From Euryarchaeota archaeon UBA105 (GTDB taxonomy: Archaea; Thermoplasmatota; Poseidoniia; Poseidoniales; Thalassarchaeaceae), in assembly GCA_002496905.1 (NCBI GenBank), contig DALV01000028.1, positions 1 to 7,972 of the forward strand: DNA of 7,972 nucleotides, in the 5' to 3' direction. Each line of letters opens with the position of its first letter. Within the stretch, counting starts at the first letter, position 1. A program made the translations under genes and the position numbers. Positions 1 through 6,075 of this stretch are shown one piece after another. The notes beneath the pieces are model-generated. The model made no database searches. It worked only from the letters and a program-made list of their open reading frames with translations, and was not told where the DNA came from.

Positions 1-57
1 TGCATGGCAAGTATATTTTCCATGAATCTTTGTTAATTTGGCGGCTATTGATGGTAT

Positions 58-402
58 TCATTCAGAGGCGTAATTTTCGCCCATCCACTCAAACAGAGTA
101 CCCAATATCAACCCCAACTCATATCCCTTATCTGAGAGTGAATATTCAACTCTAATTGGGACCTCTGGATATGCCTCTCTCTCTAACAATCCAACCTTGA
201 CCAGTTCTTCCAATCTCCTACTCAAAGTTGTAGAAGTAATCGATATTTTTCTTTTCAATTCATTAAAGCGAATTGAAGAATGCGATTTTTTTAGTAAATA
301 CAGGATTTCCAAAACATGTGATTTACCCAATAATACAACGATGTCCTTTGCGATTGCTTGCAAACAAATTGGTTGACGATTCCCCTGAATAGTAGGTTGC
401 AT
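58..402 (-). CDS. HxlR-family winged-helix transcriptional regulator
   Basis: This is a DNA-binding regulator of 114 residues, the usual size for HxlR proteins. The helix-turn-helix spans about residues 45-75 (RFNELKRKI, then TLSRRLEELVKVGLLER). It is followed by the characteristic wing YPEVPIRVEYSLSDKG at about 79-93. The family's usual GGKW before the first helix reads LGKSH here. Cys13 sits where many HxlR/YodB-type sensors carry their redox- or electrophile-sensing cysteine. I chose the ATG at 400-402 because a TATA-like element (minus-strand TTGATATAG) is centred about 25 nt upstream, fitting a leaderless archaeal transcript. A TTG at 436-438 would add 12 residues and cannot be excluded. 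A perfect palindrome covers the start codon, suggesting autoregulation. The gene diverges from the Cys3His mini-protein gene, a likely target. The family call is firm; the ligand is unknown. Confidence 0.9.
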   Translation of the reverse strand: MQPTIQGNRQPICLQAIAKDIVVLLGKSHVLEILYLLKKSHSSIRFNELKRKISITSTTLSRRLEELVKVGLLEREAYPEVPIRVEYSLSDKGYELGLILGTLFEWMGENYASE

Positions 403-411
403 AATGCAACC
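395..411. promoter_or_regulatory. Perfect palindrome over the HxlR start codon, candidate operator
   Basis: The plus strand reads GGTTGCAT-A-ATGCAACC, two exact 8-bp arms around a single base. On the minus strand it covers about -9 to +8 relative to the chosen ATG. If the transcript is leaderless, this is also the transcription start. A dimeric HxlR protein bound there would block initiation. The symmetry is seen directly; the operator role is inferred. Confidence 0.5.
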
Positions 412-422
412 AAGTCTGTGTT

Positions 423-431
423 CTATATCAA
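423..431 (-). promoter_or_regulatory. TATA-like element of the HxlR gene
   Basis: The minus strand reads TTGATATAG, centred about 25 nt upstream of the ATG at 402. This is the archaeal TATA-box distance for a transcript starting at or next to the start codon. No Shine-Dalgarno precedes the ATG, which fits leaderless expression. It is also the main argument against the upstream TTG start at 438, which would lie inside the sequence just upstream of this element. Confidence 0.45.
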
Positions 432-437
432 CTAGCA

Positions 438-474
438 AGTATCGATTAAGATACTAGGATTTCGACTAGATACT
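438..474. repeat. AGTATC/GATACT repeat cluster in a divergent promoter region
   Basis: AGTATC (438-443) and GATACT (450-455) form an inverted repeat with a 6-nt spacer. AGATACT at 449-455 recurs as a direct repeat at 468-474. ACTAG occurs three times nearby (431-435, 453-457, 465-469). The cluster lies between the diverging HxlR gene and mini-protein gene, so it may contain operator sites or promoter elements for either direction. This is an observation only; the function is inferred. Confidence 0.35.
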
Positions 475-509
475 CGCCACTTCAAGTAAGGATGCTCGAT
501 GCGAACCTC

Positions 510-629
510 ATGACAAAGTGTGGATGTGGAAGATCACCGACGGGAATGTGCAAAGGTTGGCATGGTCTCTCAAAAGAAGAGTATGAAGCAAAATTGAAAC
601 AATACAGAGAAGATAAAACAGAGGTTTGA
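510..629 (+). CDS. 39-residue Cys3His mini-protein, CDGSH-like
   Basis: This very short gene begins MTKCGCGRSPTGMCKGWHGL and ends in a charged, helix-forming tail of about 19 residues. The core has the spacing C-x-C-x7-C-x3-H (Cys4, Cys6, Cys14, His18). CDGSH iron-sulfur proteins use C-x-C-x8-C-x3-H, so this site is one residue shorter and lacks the Asp of CDG. A metal or [2Fe-2S] site is therefore plausible but unproven. Support for a real gene comes from the compact conserved-looking motif and from the gene 2 bp downstream. A good ribosome site for that gene (GAGGT) lies in the last codons of this one. An in-frame ATG at 492 would add six residues (MLDANL); I prefer 510 because the motif starts directly after it. 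I recall similar tiny proteins annotated only as hypothetical. Confidence 0.75.
   Translation: MTKCGCGRSPTGMCKGWHGLSKEEYEAKLKQYREDKTEV
621..625 (+). promoter_or_regulatory. Shine-Dalgarno for the downstream membrane protein
   Basis: GAGGT lies six bases before the ATG at 632, inside the last codons of the mini-protein gene. It selects ATG 632 over the TTG at 626 and implies that the two genes are translated from one message. Confidence 0.55.
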
Positions 630-631
630 GC

Positions 632-871
632 ATGGCTAGAAATTGGAATACAATCCTAAGGTGGGTGCACCTTATTTTTGGATTCGGGATCTCAATTTAT
701 TTTGGAGCGATTACTCTTAGTGGAGATACAGGCTATTGGAATGATCAACCAGGAGTAACTAATTTTGTAGCAACGGCAGTACTAGGAATCGTATTCTGGA
801 CTGGAATAATTAAATGGCAGCTTCCTAGAATAAAGAAATGGAATCGAAATCGAAACAAGAATCTGGAATGA
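632..871 (+). CDS. Small two-helix membrane protein, function unknown
   Basis: This 79-residue protein has two predicted transmembrane helices, at about residues 10-29 (LRWVHLIFGFGISIYFGAIT) and 44-62 (NFVATAVLGIVFWTGIIKW). Between them is a short loop containing GDTGYWNDQPG. The C-terminal tail is strongly basic and Asn-rich (KKWNRNRNKN), so by the positive-inside rule both ends probably face the cytoplasm. His13 lies at the start of helix 1 in a WVHLxxG context. Such histidines sometimes bind heme in small membrane proteins, but one histidine is not evidence enough. The start is set by the GAGGT site. It is co-transcribed with the mini-protein gene 2 bp upstream, so the two products may act together. 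I do not recognise the family. Confidence 0.75.
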   Translation: MARNWNTILRWVHLIFGFGISIYFGAITLSGDTGYWNDQPGVTNFVATAVLGIVFWTGIIKWQLPRIKKWNRNRNKNLE

Positions 872-880
872 AAGTCTAGC

Positions 881-1315
881 TCAAAGCTTCCATTCCATAT
901 CATAATGAGGGCCTATACCCTCGATATCGAAAACATCTGATATGACAACAAAGCCACATCTCTCATACATTGGTACAGCCCTAACTCTGGCATTACACCA
1001 GATTCCTGAGCCCTGGCTTTTTGCGTATTCTTGCAATCCTTTGACTATGCTAGAACCAATTCCTTCGTTCCTGTTTTTTGGCCTTACCGCCATCCCTCTA
1101 ATTCTAAATTTACAGCCCTCTCTTTCATCGACTTGTAGCGTAGCACACCCTACTAGAACATCTTCTTTGTAAGCACATAAGAAAGTGGTTCGAGGGTCTT
1201 CATCGATTCCTGGATAGTGTTCACTTCCCCTTGGTAATCCTTCTCGAAGGACATCGAACCTCAGATCAAGATGGGCTTGGTCGACGGATTTTTCCCAAAC
1301 TAAACCATTCTTCAT
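881..1315 (-). CDS. GNAT-family N-acetyltransferase
   Basis: This predicted 144-residue enzyme transfers an acetyl group from acetyl-CoA to an amine; the substrate is unknown. Acetyl-CoA-binding motif A is at about residues 71-95. It runs from RIRGMAVRPKNR, the beta-4 strand and turn, into RNEGIGSS, which matches the family R/Q-x-x-G-x-G/A loop (R82, G85, G87). Motif B is seen as AVPMYERCGFV (113-123), with the usual tyrosine Y117 and the YERCGF end. The N-terminal part with VLREGLPRG and YPGIDEDPRTT resembles a group of GNATs with a VLR-PG-P pattern. The frame stays open to an ATG at 1390, but ATG 1315 gives a normal N-terminus and avoids overlapping the divergent membrane-protein gene. Its 3' end faces the 3' end of the two-helix gene, 9 bp away. 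Confidence 0.88.
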   Translation of the reverse strand: MKNGLVWEKSVDQAHLDLRFDVLREGLPRGSEHYPGIDEDPRTTFLCAYKEDVLVGCATLQVDEREGCKFRIRGMAVRPKNRNEGIGSSIVKGLQEYAKSQGSGIWCNARVRAVPMYERCGFVVISDVFDIEGIGPHYDMEWKL

Positions 1316-1320
1316 AAAAC
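1311..1320 (+). promoter_or_regulatory. TATA-like element for the four-helix membrane protein
   Basis: TTCATAAAAC is centred about 24 nt before the ATG at 1340 and no convincing Shine-Dalgarno follows. This fits a leaderless archaeal promoter. It overlaps the first codon of the divergent GNAT gene, so the assignment is tentative. Confidence 0.3.
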
Positions 1321-1339
1321 GGCCAAAAGGCACTGATGA

Positions 1340-1816
1340 ATGACTTTTCTGCTTAGTCGATTTGAAGCCCTGTTGCCGATTGGAAGTCATGTGACAACTC
1401 GCGAGGAGGCTGATGGATCCATTCCAGCAATCATTGGTTCTCTTCTAATCCTCAACACTATGATTCTAGGTTTTTCATTTCCCGGACCATGGGATTCCGA
1501 ATCCTTCACCTTAGGAATAATTGGTATGACAGGCCTAGGGTTTTGGTACGTCGCTTGGTATCGTTTCACCTTCAAGCGAAAAGGCCTGATTCCTTGGCTA
1601 GACAATTGGAAAAGTCCTGAAAAGTCATCAAAACAGGTTCTTGCAGTCGGCGTACTCACAATCGCCCTATCATGGGTAGCTGGAAACCCTTTGCAAGAAT
1701 ATCTTCCAGAACCAACAGGTTTGGTATTGCTATTGATTGGACTTCTAATTTCCTTATCCGGTGCATACTCAATGTTAGCACTAGGTCCTCTTGCAGACTC
1801 AACATCGGAAGAATAA
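1340..1816 (+). CDS. Four-helix membrane protein, function unknown
   Basis: This 158-residue protein has four hydrophobic segments: about 29-47 (PAIIGSLLILNTMILGFSF), 56-77 (TLGIIGMTGLGFWYVAWYRF), 100-116 (VLAVGVLTIALSWVAGN) and 126-148 (GLVLLLIGLLISLSG). A basic loop (FKRKGLIPWLDNWKSPEKSSK) lies between helices 2 and 3, so that loop is probably cytoplasmic. The C-terminus is short and acidic. No enzymatic or transport motif is visible and I do not recognise the family. The first 28 residues are hydrophilic; a GTG at 1391 is an alternative start. ATG 1340 is preferred because of the TATA-like element upstream. The gene is divergent from the GNAT gene and convergent with rnhA, ending 5 bp from the rnhA stop. 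Confidence 0.7.
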   Translation: MTFLLSRFEALLPIGSHVTTREEADGSIPAIIGSLLILNTMILGFSFPGPWDSESFTLGIIGMTGLGFWYVAWYRFTFKRKGLIPWLDNWKSPEKSSKQVLAVGVLTIALSWVAGNPLQEYLPEPTGLVLLLIGLLISLSGAYSMLALGPLADSTSEE

Positions 1817-1821
1817 GCCGA

Positions 1822-2364
1822 CTATCTCTGACCCGGCTTCCAAAATTGCAACGGCAACGGTTCTTGCCTACTCATCGCTCTGAATGCTAAATGATCGGCG
1901 CGTTCATTCCAACGGTGCCCACGATGCGCCCTAATATGTTCACCAGATAATTCCCGCAAACTTGAGACTTCATCCCAAAGCGACCTGACGTGTGAGGATA
2001 AGTCACGATTTTTCTTTGCCCTCCATTGTCCATTGGCAATATTGAGTGCATATTGTGAATCCGCGCGAATAACTACTGAACTGCTACCTCCCTGCCTGAG
2101 CAGCCAGTTGAGAGCTGCGGCGATTGCACTCAGTTCAGCAGTATTGTTTGAGCCGACTTCGGCACCGATGAAATCATTCGAAGTCTCGTCTGTAATCACT
2201 GAACCAGAACCTTCGGTGACAATTTCACCCCGGCCTCTACCTAGACCGGTATCGCCCTCAACAACACAAAATCCCCAGCCAGCAGGGGTCTTTGCAGTAA
2301 CATTTCGATTCTCTTCACATGAGCCATCCACGTAGATGTGGAGGGCTGCAACCACGATACTCAC
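1822..2364 (-). CDS. rnhA: Ribonuclease HI
   Basis: RNase HI cleaves the RNA strand of RNA/DNA hybrids, removing primers and R-loops. All catalytic residues are visible: D13 in YVDGS, E77 in GSNNTAELSA, D102 in RADSQYA and D157 in NERADHLA. The flexible H147 in AHRGHRWNERAD keeps the exact ten-residue spacing to the last Asp seen in E. coli (H124 to D134). At 180 residues it is longer than the ~155 of E. coli. The excess is mainly a Gly/acidic insertion at about residues 40-70, before the glutamate strand. The start is GTG (2362-2364), which overlaps the gcvH stop as GTGA, so translation is probably coupled. A second GTG three codons later has GGTGA about 9 nt before it and could be used instead. 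The gene is last in the minus-strand run. Confidence 0.93.
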   Translation of the reverse strand: MSIVVAALHIYVDGSCEENRNVTAKTPAGWGFCVVEGDTGLGRGRGEIVTEGSGSVITDETSNDFIGAEVGSNNTAELSAIAAALNWLLRQGGSSSVVIRADSQYALNIANGQWRAKKNRDLSSHVRSLWDEVSSLRELSGEHIRAHRGHRWNERADHLAFRAMSRQEPLPLQFWKPGQR

Positions 2365-2744
2365 TCACCAATCAGTTCGCTATACGCTGCTGCATCAAGA
2401 AGACCTTCAAGCTCCCCAGCATCACTGATTGTCATTTTCCAAATCCATCCATCTCCATAGGGGTCCTGATTGATTTGTTCCGGGGCGTCTTCGAGACTTT
2501 CATTGGCTTCAGTCACTTCACCCGCAATTGGTGCGTAGATTTCGCTAACCGATTTTACAGACTCTACACTGCCACAGGATTCCATAGCTCCAACCGACAT
2601 TCCAACTTCTGGCAATTCTACCCAGACAACATCTGTTAGAGCATCCTGAGCGTAATCAGTCACTCCAATAATCGCCTGGTCGCCTTCTACTCGAATCCAT
2701 TCATGCTCGGGCGTATATCTCAGTTCAGCGGGCACTTCGCTCAT
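2361..2744 (-). CDS. gcvH: Glycine cleavage system H protein (lipoyl carrier)
   Basis: This is the lipoyl carrier that shuttles the aminomethyl group between the P, T and L proteins of the glycine cleavage complex. The 127 residues match the family length (E. coli 129). The N-terminal RYTPEHEWIRVEGDQAIIGVTDYAQDALTDVV is the classic H-protein opening. The lipoylation site is K64 in SVESVKSVSEIYAPIAGEV. The C-terminal DPYGDGWIWKMTI also matches. The acidic composition is normal for the family. No gcvP or gcvT lies in the window, so partners must be elsewhere. H protein can also serve lipoate metabolism, so it is not necessarily limited to glycine cleavage. It overlaps rnhA by four bases. The ATG at 2742-2744 is the only sensible start. 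Confidence 0.96.
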   Translation of the reverse strand: MSEVPAELRYTPEHEWIRVEGDQAIIGVTDYAQDALTDVVWVELPEVGMSVGAMESCGSVESVKSVSEIYAPIAGEVTEANESLEDAPEQINQDPYGDGWIWKMTISDAGELEGLLDAAAYSELIGE

Positions 2745-2819
2745 GTTATCGAGTCTGCGAGACTACGGCGAAGGGTCAAGGTTTCGATTCGTAAACTAGA
2801 CGAAATCAAGTGAAAACAA

Positions 2820-3203
2820 TCACTCTTCTTCGCCGTATTGCTCTTCGAGGTTCTTTTTCTCAAGTTCGGCCCAACGAGAACCGAGACCTTCATCGCTGGC
2901 CTCGAATCTTTCTTCTTCGAGCCTTTCTCTCATAACCGATTCAGGCTCTCTACTGAACCATCGGTCAAGTACCCCGTCGCCATAATCTCGGTTATCCGAA
3001 AATCGTAAAATCGCAAGACCAATCAAGCACAGTAGCACGATTGCAGGTAATGCCAAGGCGATCTCGCTAGTGCTATTGCAAGCATCGCCTTCGCAGCCAA
3101 TTAACTCGATTCTCCCTTCAGCGAGTGCTAGCGCGGTAAGGAATGCCGCAGGTATCGTGATACCAATCAGCACCCGTCGAAGTCGGGCCGCGGGTGAATC
3201 CAT
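2820..3203 (-). CDS. Two-helix membrane protein with charged C-terminal tail
   Basis: This protein has 127 residues from the ATG at 3201-3203; a TTG at 3224 would add seven residues (MGCSECY). Two transmembrane helices are predicted, at about 11-29 (VLIGITIPAAFLTALALAE) and 47-66 (EIALALPAIVLLCLIGLAIL). The loop between them holds Cys37 and Cys42 (GCEGDACN). If the loop is outside, as the basic N-terminus RLRR implies, these could form a disulfide. The last 60 residues are highly charged (REPESVMRERLEEERFEAS, then AELEKKNLEEQYGEEE) and helix- or coiled-coil-prone, probably in the cytoplasm. I do not recognise the family. It lies 43 bp after the THEP1-type gene and 75 bp before gcvH on the same strand, so shared transcription is possible but functional linkage is not evident. 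Confidence 0.72.
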   Translation of the reverse strand: MDSPAARLRRVLIGITIPAAFLTALALAEGRIELIGCEGDACNSTSEIALALPAIVLLCLIGLAILRFSDNRDYGDGVLDRWFSREPESVMRERLEEERFEASDEGLGSRWAELEKKNLEEQYGEEE

Positions 3204-3246
3204 GTAACACTCTGAGCAGCCCAAAGGGGATGAATGCCTCGCTCAA

Positions 3247-3831
3247 TCAGTAGGTTTCTCTAACCAATTTGTGAATCTTGTAAGGAAGCAGAGCACGATT
3301 TACCGGAGTAACTTCCAATATACGGGAATCATCTCTTCTTCGTATATCTTGCAGAAGAGGGTGACGGCTCTTCTTGTGTAGAGATAGAATGGTAGGCATA
3401 TCAGCCTTCAGTGCTTGCCTCACTATTTCGACAAATGCTTCGCTTTCGACTGAAAACTTACCAATTTCATCGATAACTAAAATCTCACATTCCTCCATGG
3501 TTCGTTCAATTGCCGCAACACCGATTTCATCCAAGGCTTCTGGGTTTATTCCATAACCAAGAATTCTTGTTCTTGAATCAATTTCACGATGAGCCATGAC
3601 TGCTGATTCACCAGTTACGATATCGACACATTCGAACCCAACTCGCTGACCATCTTCCATAATGATTCGAGTTTTCATCCCGCCAACAATCGGCTTTGCG
3701 TTAGGGTCTTCATTACGAGCTCTCTTCTCCTGTTTGCGCTCTTCAATGATCATACTGACAACTTTTTCCAAAACAGCGGACTTGCCGGAACGTGGAAGCC
3801 CAGTTATTCCGATTTTTGGATGAATTCCCAT
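3247..3831 (-). CDS. THEP1-family nucleoside-triphosphatase
   Basis: This is a P-loop NTPase of the THEP1 (DUF265) family, known to hydrolyse ATP, GTP and other NTPs in vitro; the cellular role is unsettled. It has 194 residues, near the usual 170-190. Walker A is GLPRSGKS (11-18) and Walker B is ILVIDEIGKF (117-126, D121 and E122). Family features follow in order: GGMKTRIIMEDGQRVGFE (50-67), ILGYGINPEAL (90-100) and EVTPVNRALLP (173-183), matching the THEP1 EVTxxNRxxL ending. A Lys/Arg/Glu-rich stretch (ERKQEKRARNEDPNAK, 31-46) follows the Walker A helix. I chose ATG 3829-3831 because AGAGG lies seven bases upstream; the open frame continues to a TTG at 3903. The gap of 194 bp to the upstream methyltransferase gene may hold its own promoter. 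Confidence 0.9.
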   Translation of the reverse strand: MGIHPKIGITGLPRSGKSAVLEKVVSMIIEERKQEKRARNEDPNAKPIVGGMKTRIIMEDGQRVGFECVDIVTGESAVMAHREIDSRTRILGYGINPEALDEIGVAAIERTMEECEILVIDEIGKFSVESEAFVEIVRQALKADMPTILSLHKKSRHPLLQDIRRRDDSRILEVTPVNRALLPYKIHKLVRETY

Positions 3832-3838
3832 ATTATTG

Positions 3839-3843
3839 CCTCT
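3839..3843 (-). promoter_or_regulatory. Shine-Dalgarno of the THEP1-type gene
   Basis: The minus strand reads AGAGG followed by seven bases and the ATG at 3831. It decides the start in favour of this ATG over the TTG at 3903 and shows that this gene is not leaderless, unlike several others here. Confidence 0.5.
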
Positions 3844-3935
3844 GACCCTAATGCTGAACGCGACGGAACGCCCCTGCGTACGCAATGTGGTCGTAATAAC
3901 CAATTTGGTCGATTCGCTTCAATTGCTCCGTGGAA

Positions 3936-3951
3936 CGGAAATCTATTTCCG
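3936..3951. repeat. Short perfect inverted repeat between methyltransferase and THEP1 genes
   Basis: CGGAAAT-CT-ATTTCCG has two exact 7-bp arms with a two-base centre. It lies about 75 bp past the methyltransferase stop and 105 bp before the THEP1-type start, both on the minus strand. It could be an operator or part of a transcript end. No long T-run follows, so a terminator is weakly supported. Nothing else definite is seen in 3844-4025. Confidence 0.3.
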
Positions 3952-4025
3952 GACTCAAGCCGATACCTTTCCGCTAAACCGACACAAATCGAAAATCAGA
4001 CAACTCGACAAAACTAATCAAGCGT

Positions 4026-5999
4026 CTAAAGAGCTTCAACCTTGGTCATACTAACTGGTGGTGGGAATGGTAAATTCTCAATTTCGTAATTATTGACGTT
4101 GTTATTGGCCGCCCAGGCTCTTGACCAAAGATCAAGAGTATCTGAATTCAGATGTTCGGCCAACCACAACAAACCTTGCTCTAGAGTTCCATACTCTTCT
4201 GCCAGACTATCTTGTACAGCCTCTGGCAGTTCGAGGAAGTTTACTGAGTTGCCAAGAACACAGTCAGGTGGAACAACTACCCAGCGAAGTCTCCTACTTT
4301 GCTGTGCGTTGACGATTGCTTGGCAGGCGATTCGACTAATGCCTCTTGCATCAATTGGCCCCTTCCACATTGCTTGAGAACGCTCCAATGCTTCTCTTGG
4401 AATCGATGAGGTATATCCTGGGTGATTGATCGATACCTTACCATTCTCTAGATAGAAGTGAATGCCTCGAATAAATGGAGTCCCACGTGATCTAGGCTTC
4501 CAATCACGAATGTCTTCCGACCAAGTGGTTTGGTCAATTTCTCCAACCCGCACGCGAATAGGGTCGCCACTTGGGTTCAGCCAGTTATGGTCTTCAGATA
4601 GTCTAGGTAAATCAGCCAAATGTGAAATCGCATTCAGCACCTTACGTCGCTCATGTTCTTTGCGAGGCATCCTAGGTACGGCCCAATTAGTATCCGTCCA
4701 AGTAGCCCATGTTGAGCGCTCTAGTTCCAATTTTGGTGATTTTGGATCAAGTCCTGCAGATGGAAGGACGTCAGTTGACTCAAGAGGTCCCCAACTGGTT
4801 AGTTTTGTAGTCTCACCGCCAACTGAAATCGCGATGACCAAAACGCCTTGCGAGACACCGGGGAATACCCTTTGGCTCTCAGGGAATGACCAAGCAGAAT
4901 CCCAATTATTTCTCTCAACCATTAATCGGCGAAGTGGTATACTGCTCTTCTCTCGTAGTAATGAGTCTGGAACAATCATGCGAACGCGACCGCCTTCTTC
5001 GACGAGTTGTAGGGAGCGTTCTAAGAATAAACGATACAAGTTTACATTTCCAAGAAGCGTACTAAATCTGAGTCGACCATCCGGCTCTGTAATACTGCGC
5101 AATTCCCGAGATAGTTCCTTGCGCAAATTGCTTCCATCGGGGTGGCCTCGGAATCGGTCTTTGATTCGAAGCCATGGAGGGTTACAGATTAGCAGTCGTG
5201 GGCTCTCATCCCAAGGCCAAGTTCCTCGTAGTGCATCACCTTCTTGCACACTAACTTCAAGCAATTCTTCTGCCTGTTTTCTTCCAATTCTAGACTCATC
5301 ACCGTCTCCATCCAATTCGATTAGCTCGGATTTTGCAAGCACTAAGAGCAGCCTTCTTCGAGTACAGCGAACTGCAATATCTGAAATATCCAGGAGTTGC
5401 AATTTCGAAAGAAGACGAATCGTATCCTCCTTCTTGGTTGCGGAGGGTAGACCATCGATTCTTTCTGAGTGAACCTTCAGGAGACGTTCTGGGAACAAAC
5501 CAGCTCCAACTGCAGGGTCTGCAAATGGAAGTGGTATTCCAGAAGCGGTCTTCCTTCCTGCTGTAACCTCTTCATCAACCTCGGCTCCATCATCTTTCGA
5601 ATTGGCTTCATTCATCTGTGCAGCGAAAGCACGGAAGCCAGGGGGTAAAGCCGCGAGAGAGATTCTAGTAGGCACCGGTTGGTCACTATCTGCGCCCCGT
5701 TCGCCCAATTCATCAGCTAGCATAGCATCCGCAAACCGAGCAGGTGTAGCGTATGCTCCGCGAGGAGATCGACCATCAATTTCAGCATCGTAGCGAGCCA
5801 GCATGTGGTCGAGAACGGCACCTGGGTTAGATAGAAGCCCTGCAGGTAGGGTAGGCCAGTCACTAGGCATTGTTGCGGCAATTGGAATATTATGCCGAAT
5901 CGATTCTTCCCAAGCATCTAACCAACGTTCAAGCTGTTCAATTCTATTCTCGCACGACCTGTCCAGTCGCGCATACCATCCCGAAGCGTCGCTAACCAT
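4026..5999 (-). CDS. Eco57I-like adenine-N6 DNA methyltransferase without visible nuclease
   Basis: This 657-residue enzyme is predicted to transfer methyl from S-adenosylmethionine to adenine N6 in DNA. Motifs in gamma-class order are: X, RGAYATPARFADAML (80-94); I, FADPAVGAGLF (159-169); II, LLDISDIAV (202-210); III, VQEGDAL (251-257); IV, ICNPPWLRI (271-279), an NPPW variant of NPPY; then LYRLFLERSLQLVEEGGRVRMIVPDSLL (V/VI region). The C-terminal third is TaqI-like: TPFIRGIHFY (507-516), RIACQAIVN, VVVPPDCVLGNSVN (574-587) and NNVNNYEIENLPFP (633-646). About 55 acidic, poorly ordered residues are inserted between motifs X and I. The 80 N-terminal residues are helical and show no PD-(D/E)xK nuclease motif, so it looks like a solitary methyltransferase. 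The frame is open back to 6269; GTG 6060-6062 (21 more residues) is a real alternative start. The winged-helix gene is directly upstream. Confidence 0.9.
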   Translation of the reverse strand: MVSDASGWYARLDRSCENRIEQLERWLDAWEESIRHNIPIAATMPSDWPTLPAGLLSNPGAVLDHMLARYDAEIDGRSPRGAYATPARFADAMLADELGERGADSDQPVPTRISLAALPPGFRAFAAQMNEANSKDDGAEVDEEVTAGRKTASGIPLPFADPAVGAGLFPERLLKVHSERIDGLPSATKKEDTIRLLSKLQLLDISDIAVRCTRRRLLLVLAKSELIELDGDGDESRIGRKQAEELLEVSVQEGDALRGTWPWDESPRLLICNPPWLRIKDRFRGHPDGSNLRKELSRELRSITEPDGRLRFSTLLGNVNLYRLFLERSLQLVEEGGRVRMIVPDSLLREKSSIPLRRLMVERNNWDSAWSFPESQRVFPGVSQGVLVIAISVGGETTKLTSWGPLESTDVLPSAGLDPKSPKLELERSTWATWTDTNWAVPRMPRKEHERRKVLNAISHLADLPRLSEDHNWLNPSGDPIRVRVGEIDQTTWSEDIRDWKPRSRGTPFIRGIHFYLENGKVSINHPGYTSSIPREALERSQAMWKGPIDARGISRIACQAIVNAQQSRRLRWVVVPPDCVLGNSVNFLELPEAVQDSLAEEYGTLEQGLLWLAEHLNSDTLDLWSRAWAANNNVNNYEIENLPFPPPVSMTKVEAL

Positions 6000-6075
6000 G
6001 GCACCGACGCGCCCTCCCACATGGGTCTCTACTTTGAATGGAACGGTTGCAATCAACCTCACTCGAGGCGGTTTT

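Noticed and set aside
4..36. Plus-strand frame ending in TAA at the left edge, possible 3' end of a gene
   Set aside because: Only eleven codons are visible, with nothing to recognise; it cannot be told from chance. I see nothing else in bases 1-57.
942..1172. Plus-strand frame of 76 codons
   Set aside because: Antisense to the GNAT acetyltransferase; no motif of its own.
1316..1390. N-terminal extension of the GNAT gene to ATG 1390
   Set aside because: The added 25 residues (MTSNRQQGFKSTKQKSHSS and on) lie outside the GNAT fold and would overlap the divergent membrane-protein gene. ATG 1315 gives a normal length.
3832..4025. A gene between the methyltransferase and the THEP1-type NTPase
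   Set aside because: The plus-strand frames here have no recognisable content and overlap the flanking genes. The region looks like spacer with one short inverted repeat.
4462..5472. Long plus-strand open frame of 336 codons
   Set aside because: It lies antisense inside the methyltransferase gene, whose ordered motifs are unmistakable. Its translation is Ser/Arg-rich low-complexity with no domain, as expected of a shadow frame.
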